From Fluviicola sp. (lineage in GTDB: Bacteria > Bacteroidota > Bacteroidia > Flavobacteriales_D > Crocinitomicaceae): DNA of 64,000 nt. The stretch lies in contig JARWZO010000019.1 of assembly GCA_029866325.1 (NCBI GenBank), positions 310,001-374,000 of the forward strand, given 5' to 3'. Positions 63,116 to 64,000 of the stretch are shown in pieces. A model generated the notes under the pieces. The model searched no databases. It saw only the letters and a program-made list of their open reading frames with translations, and had not been told where the DNA came from. Made by a program: the position numbers and the translations under genes. How positions within the stretch are numbered: position 1 is the first letter of the stretch; every line of letters starts with the position of its first letter.

Positions 63116-64000
63116 ATGAGAAATTTTAACTTTAATCGAGTTATCAAAAGATCGCTGTTGCTTTTCAGCTTCATTTTGGTAGCAAGCGGATTGAAGGCAC
63201 AATTGACTGGAATTAAAACGATTCCTGCGGATTATGCTTCAATTGCTTTGTTCGTTACCGATGTCAATACACAAGGTGTTGGCGCAGGTGGTGTAACATT
63301 AAATGTACCTGCAGGGTACACTGAAACCTCTACTGGAGTGATTTCATTGACTGCTACCGGTACTATTACAAATCCAATCATCATCCAAAAATTTGGTGCA
63401 GGTGCTAATCCAGTAATCACTTCTTATACTGGTGGTACTGGTACACCGGCAACAGTTCTCCAAGACGGTATTTTTGCGTTGATTGGTTCTGACTATGTTT
63501 TAATAGATGGGATTGATTTAACTGAAAATGCTGCGAACACAACCAATCCTTCTACAATGGAGTATGGTTTTGGTTTGTTTAAAGCAAGTGCCACTGATGG
63601 TTGTCAATTTAATGCAATTCGCAATTGTGTTGTGACGTTGAATCGTGTGAATAATGCTTCAGGTACCGCACCTGCTTTTGATGGTTCACGTGGTATCAAT
63701 GTAGTCAATTCATTGATTACAACTCAAACAACAGCAGTAACTGTTACTGCTGCAACTGGGTCTAACTCAAACAATATATTTTACTCGAATACGCTACAAA
63801 ACGTAAATATAGGTATAGCCCTTTCTGGATTTGCTGCTGCAACTCCATTTACATTAGCTGATACAGGAAATGACGTAGGTGGTTCTTCTTTGGCTACTGC
63901 GAACTCAATTTTGAACTTTGGTGGTGGTGGTACAACTAGCCCTGCTGCAGGTATCCGAACGGCTAATCAGTGGACATTGAATGTCTCGTTTAACACAGTC
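63116..64000 (+). CDS. Large secreted repetitive surface protein, 5' part (cut by window edge)
   Basis: Open from ATG 63116 to the window end, 295 codons. It has a signal peptide (MRNFNFNRVIKRSLLLFSFILVASGLKAQ). The mature part is Thr/Asn/Gly/Ala-rich and beta-strand-forming: GVTLNVPAGYTETSTGVISL, TNPIIIQKFGAGANPVI, YVLIDGIDLTENAAN and DGCQFNAIRNCVV. This is typical of right-handed beta-helix or adhesin-like T9SS surface proteins. The C-terminus, where a sorting domain would be, is outside the window. Confidence 0.75.
   Translation, partial: MRNFNFNRVIKRSLLLFSFILVASGLKAQLTGIKTIPADYASIALFVTDVNTQGVGAGGVTLNVPAGYTETSTGVISLTATGTITNPIIIQKFGAGANPVITSYTGGTGTPATVLQDGIFALIGSDYVLIDGIDLTENAANTTNPSTMEYGFGLFKASATDGCQFNAIRNCVVTLNRVNNASGTAPAFDGSRGINVVNSLITTQTTAVTVTAATGSNSNNIFYSNTLQNVNIGIALSGFAAATPFTLADTGNDVGGSSLATANSILNFGGGGTTSPAAGIRTANQWTLNVSFNTV

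Noticed and set aside
1-64000. tRNA, rRNA, riboswitch or integrase genes
   Set aside because: I looked for conserved T-loop and acceptor patterns, rRNA core words and recombinase motifs while reading, and saw none I could support. A covariance-model scan would be needed to exclude small RNAs.

Overview
The window looks like a chromosomal segment of a Bacteroidota bacterium, most likely a Flavobacteriales member near Crocinitomicaceae (Fluviicola-like); that placement is inference. The evidence is secreted proteins with type IX secretion (T9SS) C-terminal sorting domains, signal peptides ending in AQ, many outer-membrane barrels, a carboxypeptidase-regulatory-domain TonB-dependent receptor, a bestrophin-type channel, a PafA-like phosphatase, frequent TTG/GTG starts, and TAnnTTTG-type -7 boxes. 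I saw no rRNA, tRNA or CRISPR array.

Layout. 0-6 kb: 5' end of a DUF2339-type membrane protein, a large galactose/glyoxal-oxidase-like copper radical enzyme with a C-terminal membrane tail, and a TonB-C/vWA-like secreted protein. 6-12 kb: minus-strand housekeeping genes (small membrane protein, map, helical surface protein, tail-specific protease, sucC). 12-18 kb: a regulatory cluster in which an ECF sigma factor and a dual-membrane anti-sigma/beta-barrel protein follow two related outer-membrane barrels and a T9SS-exported protein; four exact-spacing copies of a candidate sigma promoter lie in front of these genes. 18-21 kb: AsmA-like giant. 21-26 kb: an AT-rich, minus-strand accessory block (two secreted unknowns, a DMP19-type protein, an interrupted gene, a HEPN-domain protein). 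26-42 kb: accC, tamB, tsaD with an RsmF-type methyltransferase, bestrophin, small secreted proteins, a porin, a PafA-like phosphatase, a MiaE-like diiron protein and an orphan LytTR regulator. 43-48.6 kb: an alkaline-phosphatase-superfamily enzyme, a second ECF sigma/anti-sigma operon led by a protein carrying a DUF2723-like soluble motif, and an SLT lytic transglycosylase. 48.6-64 kb: TonB-dependent receptor divergent from a MarR regulator, msrB, lipoprotein, T9SS-exported proteins, accA, ispE, an SGNH hydrolase, and the start of a large repetitive surface protein.

A second theme is intergenic structure. Several gaps, especially between convergent genes, are filled by 150-360 bp inverted-repeat elements of at least four sequence families. 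Others carry compact terminators or perfect palindromes.

The strongest candidate for an under-described system is the 12.8-17.8 kb ECF sigma/dual-membrane anti-sigma locus with its shared promoter and one decayed target gene. The HEPN-containing accessory block at 21-26 kb is second. All functional calls are by motif and fold recognition from the translated sequence; no database search was run.
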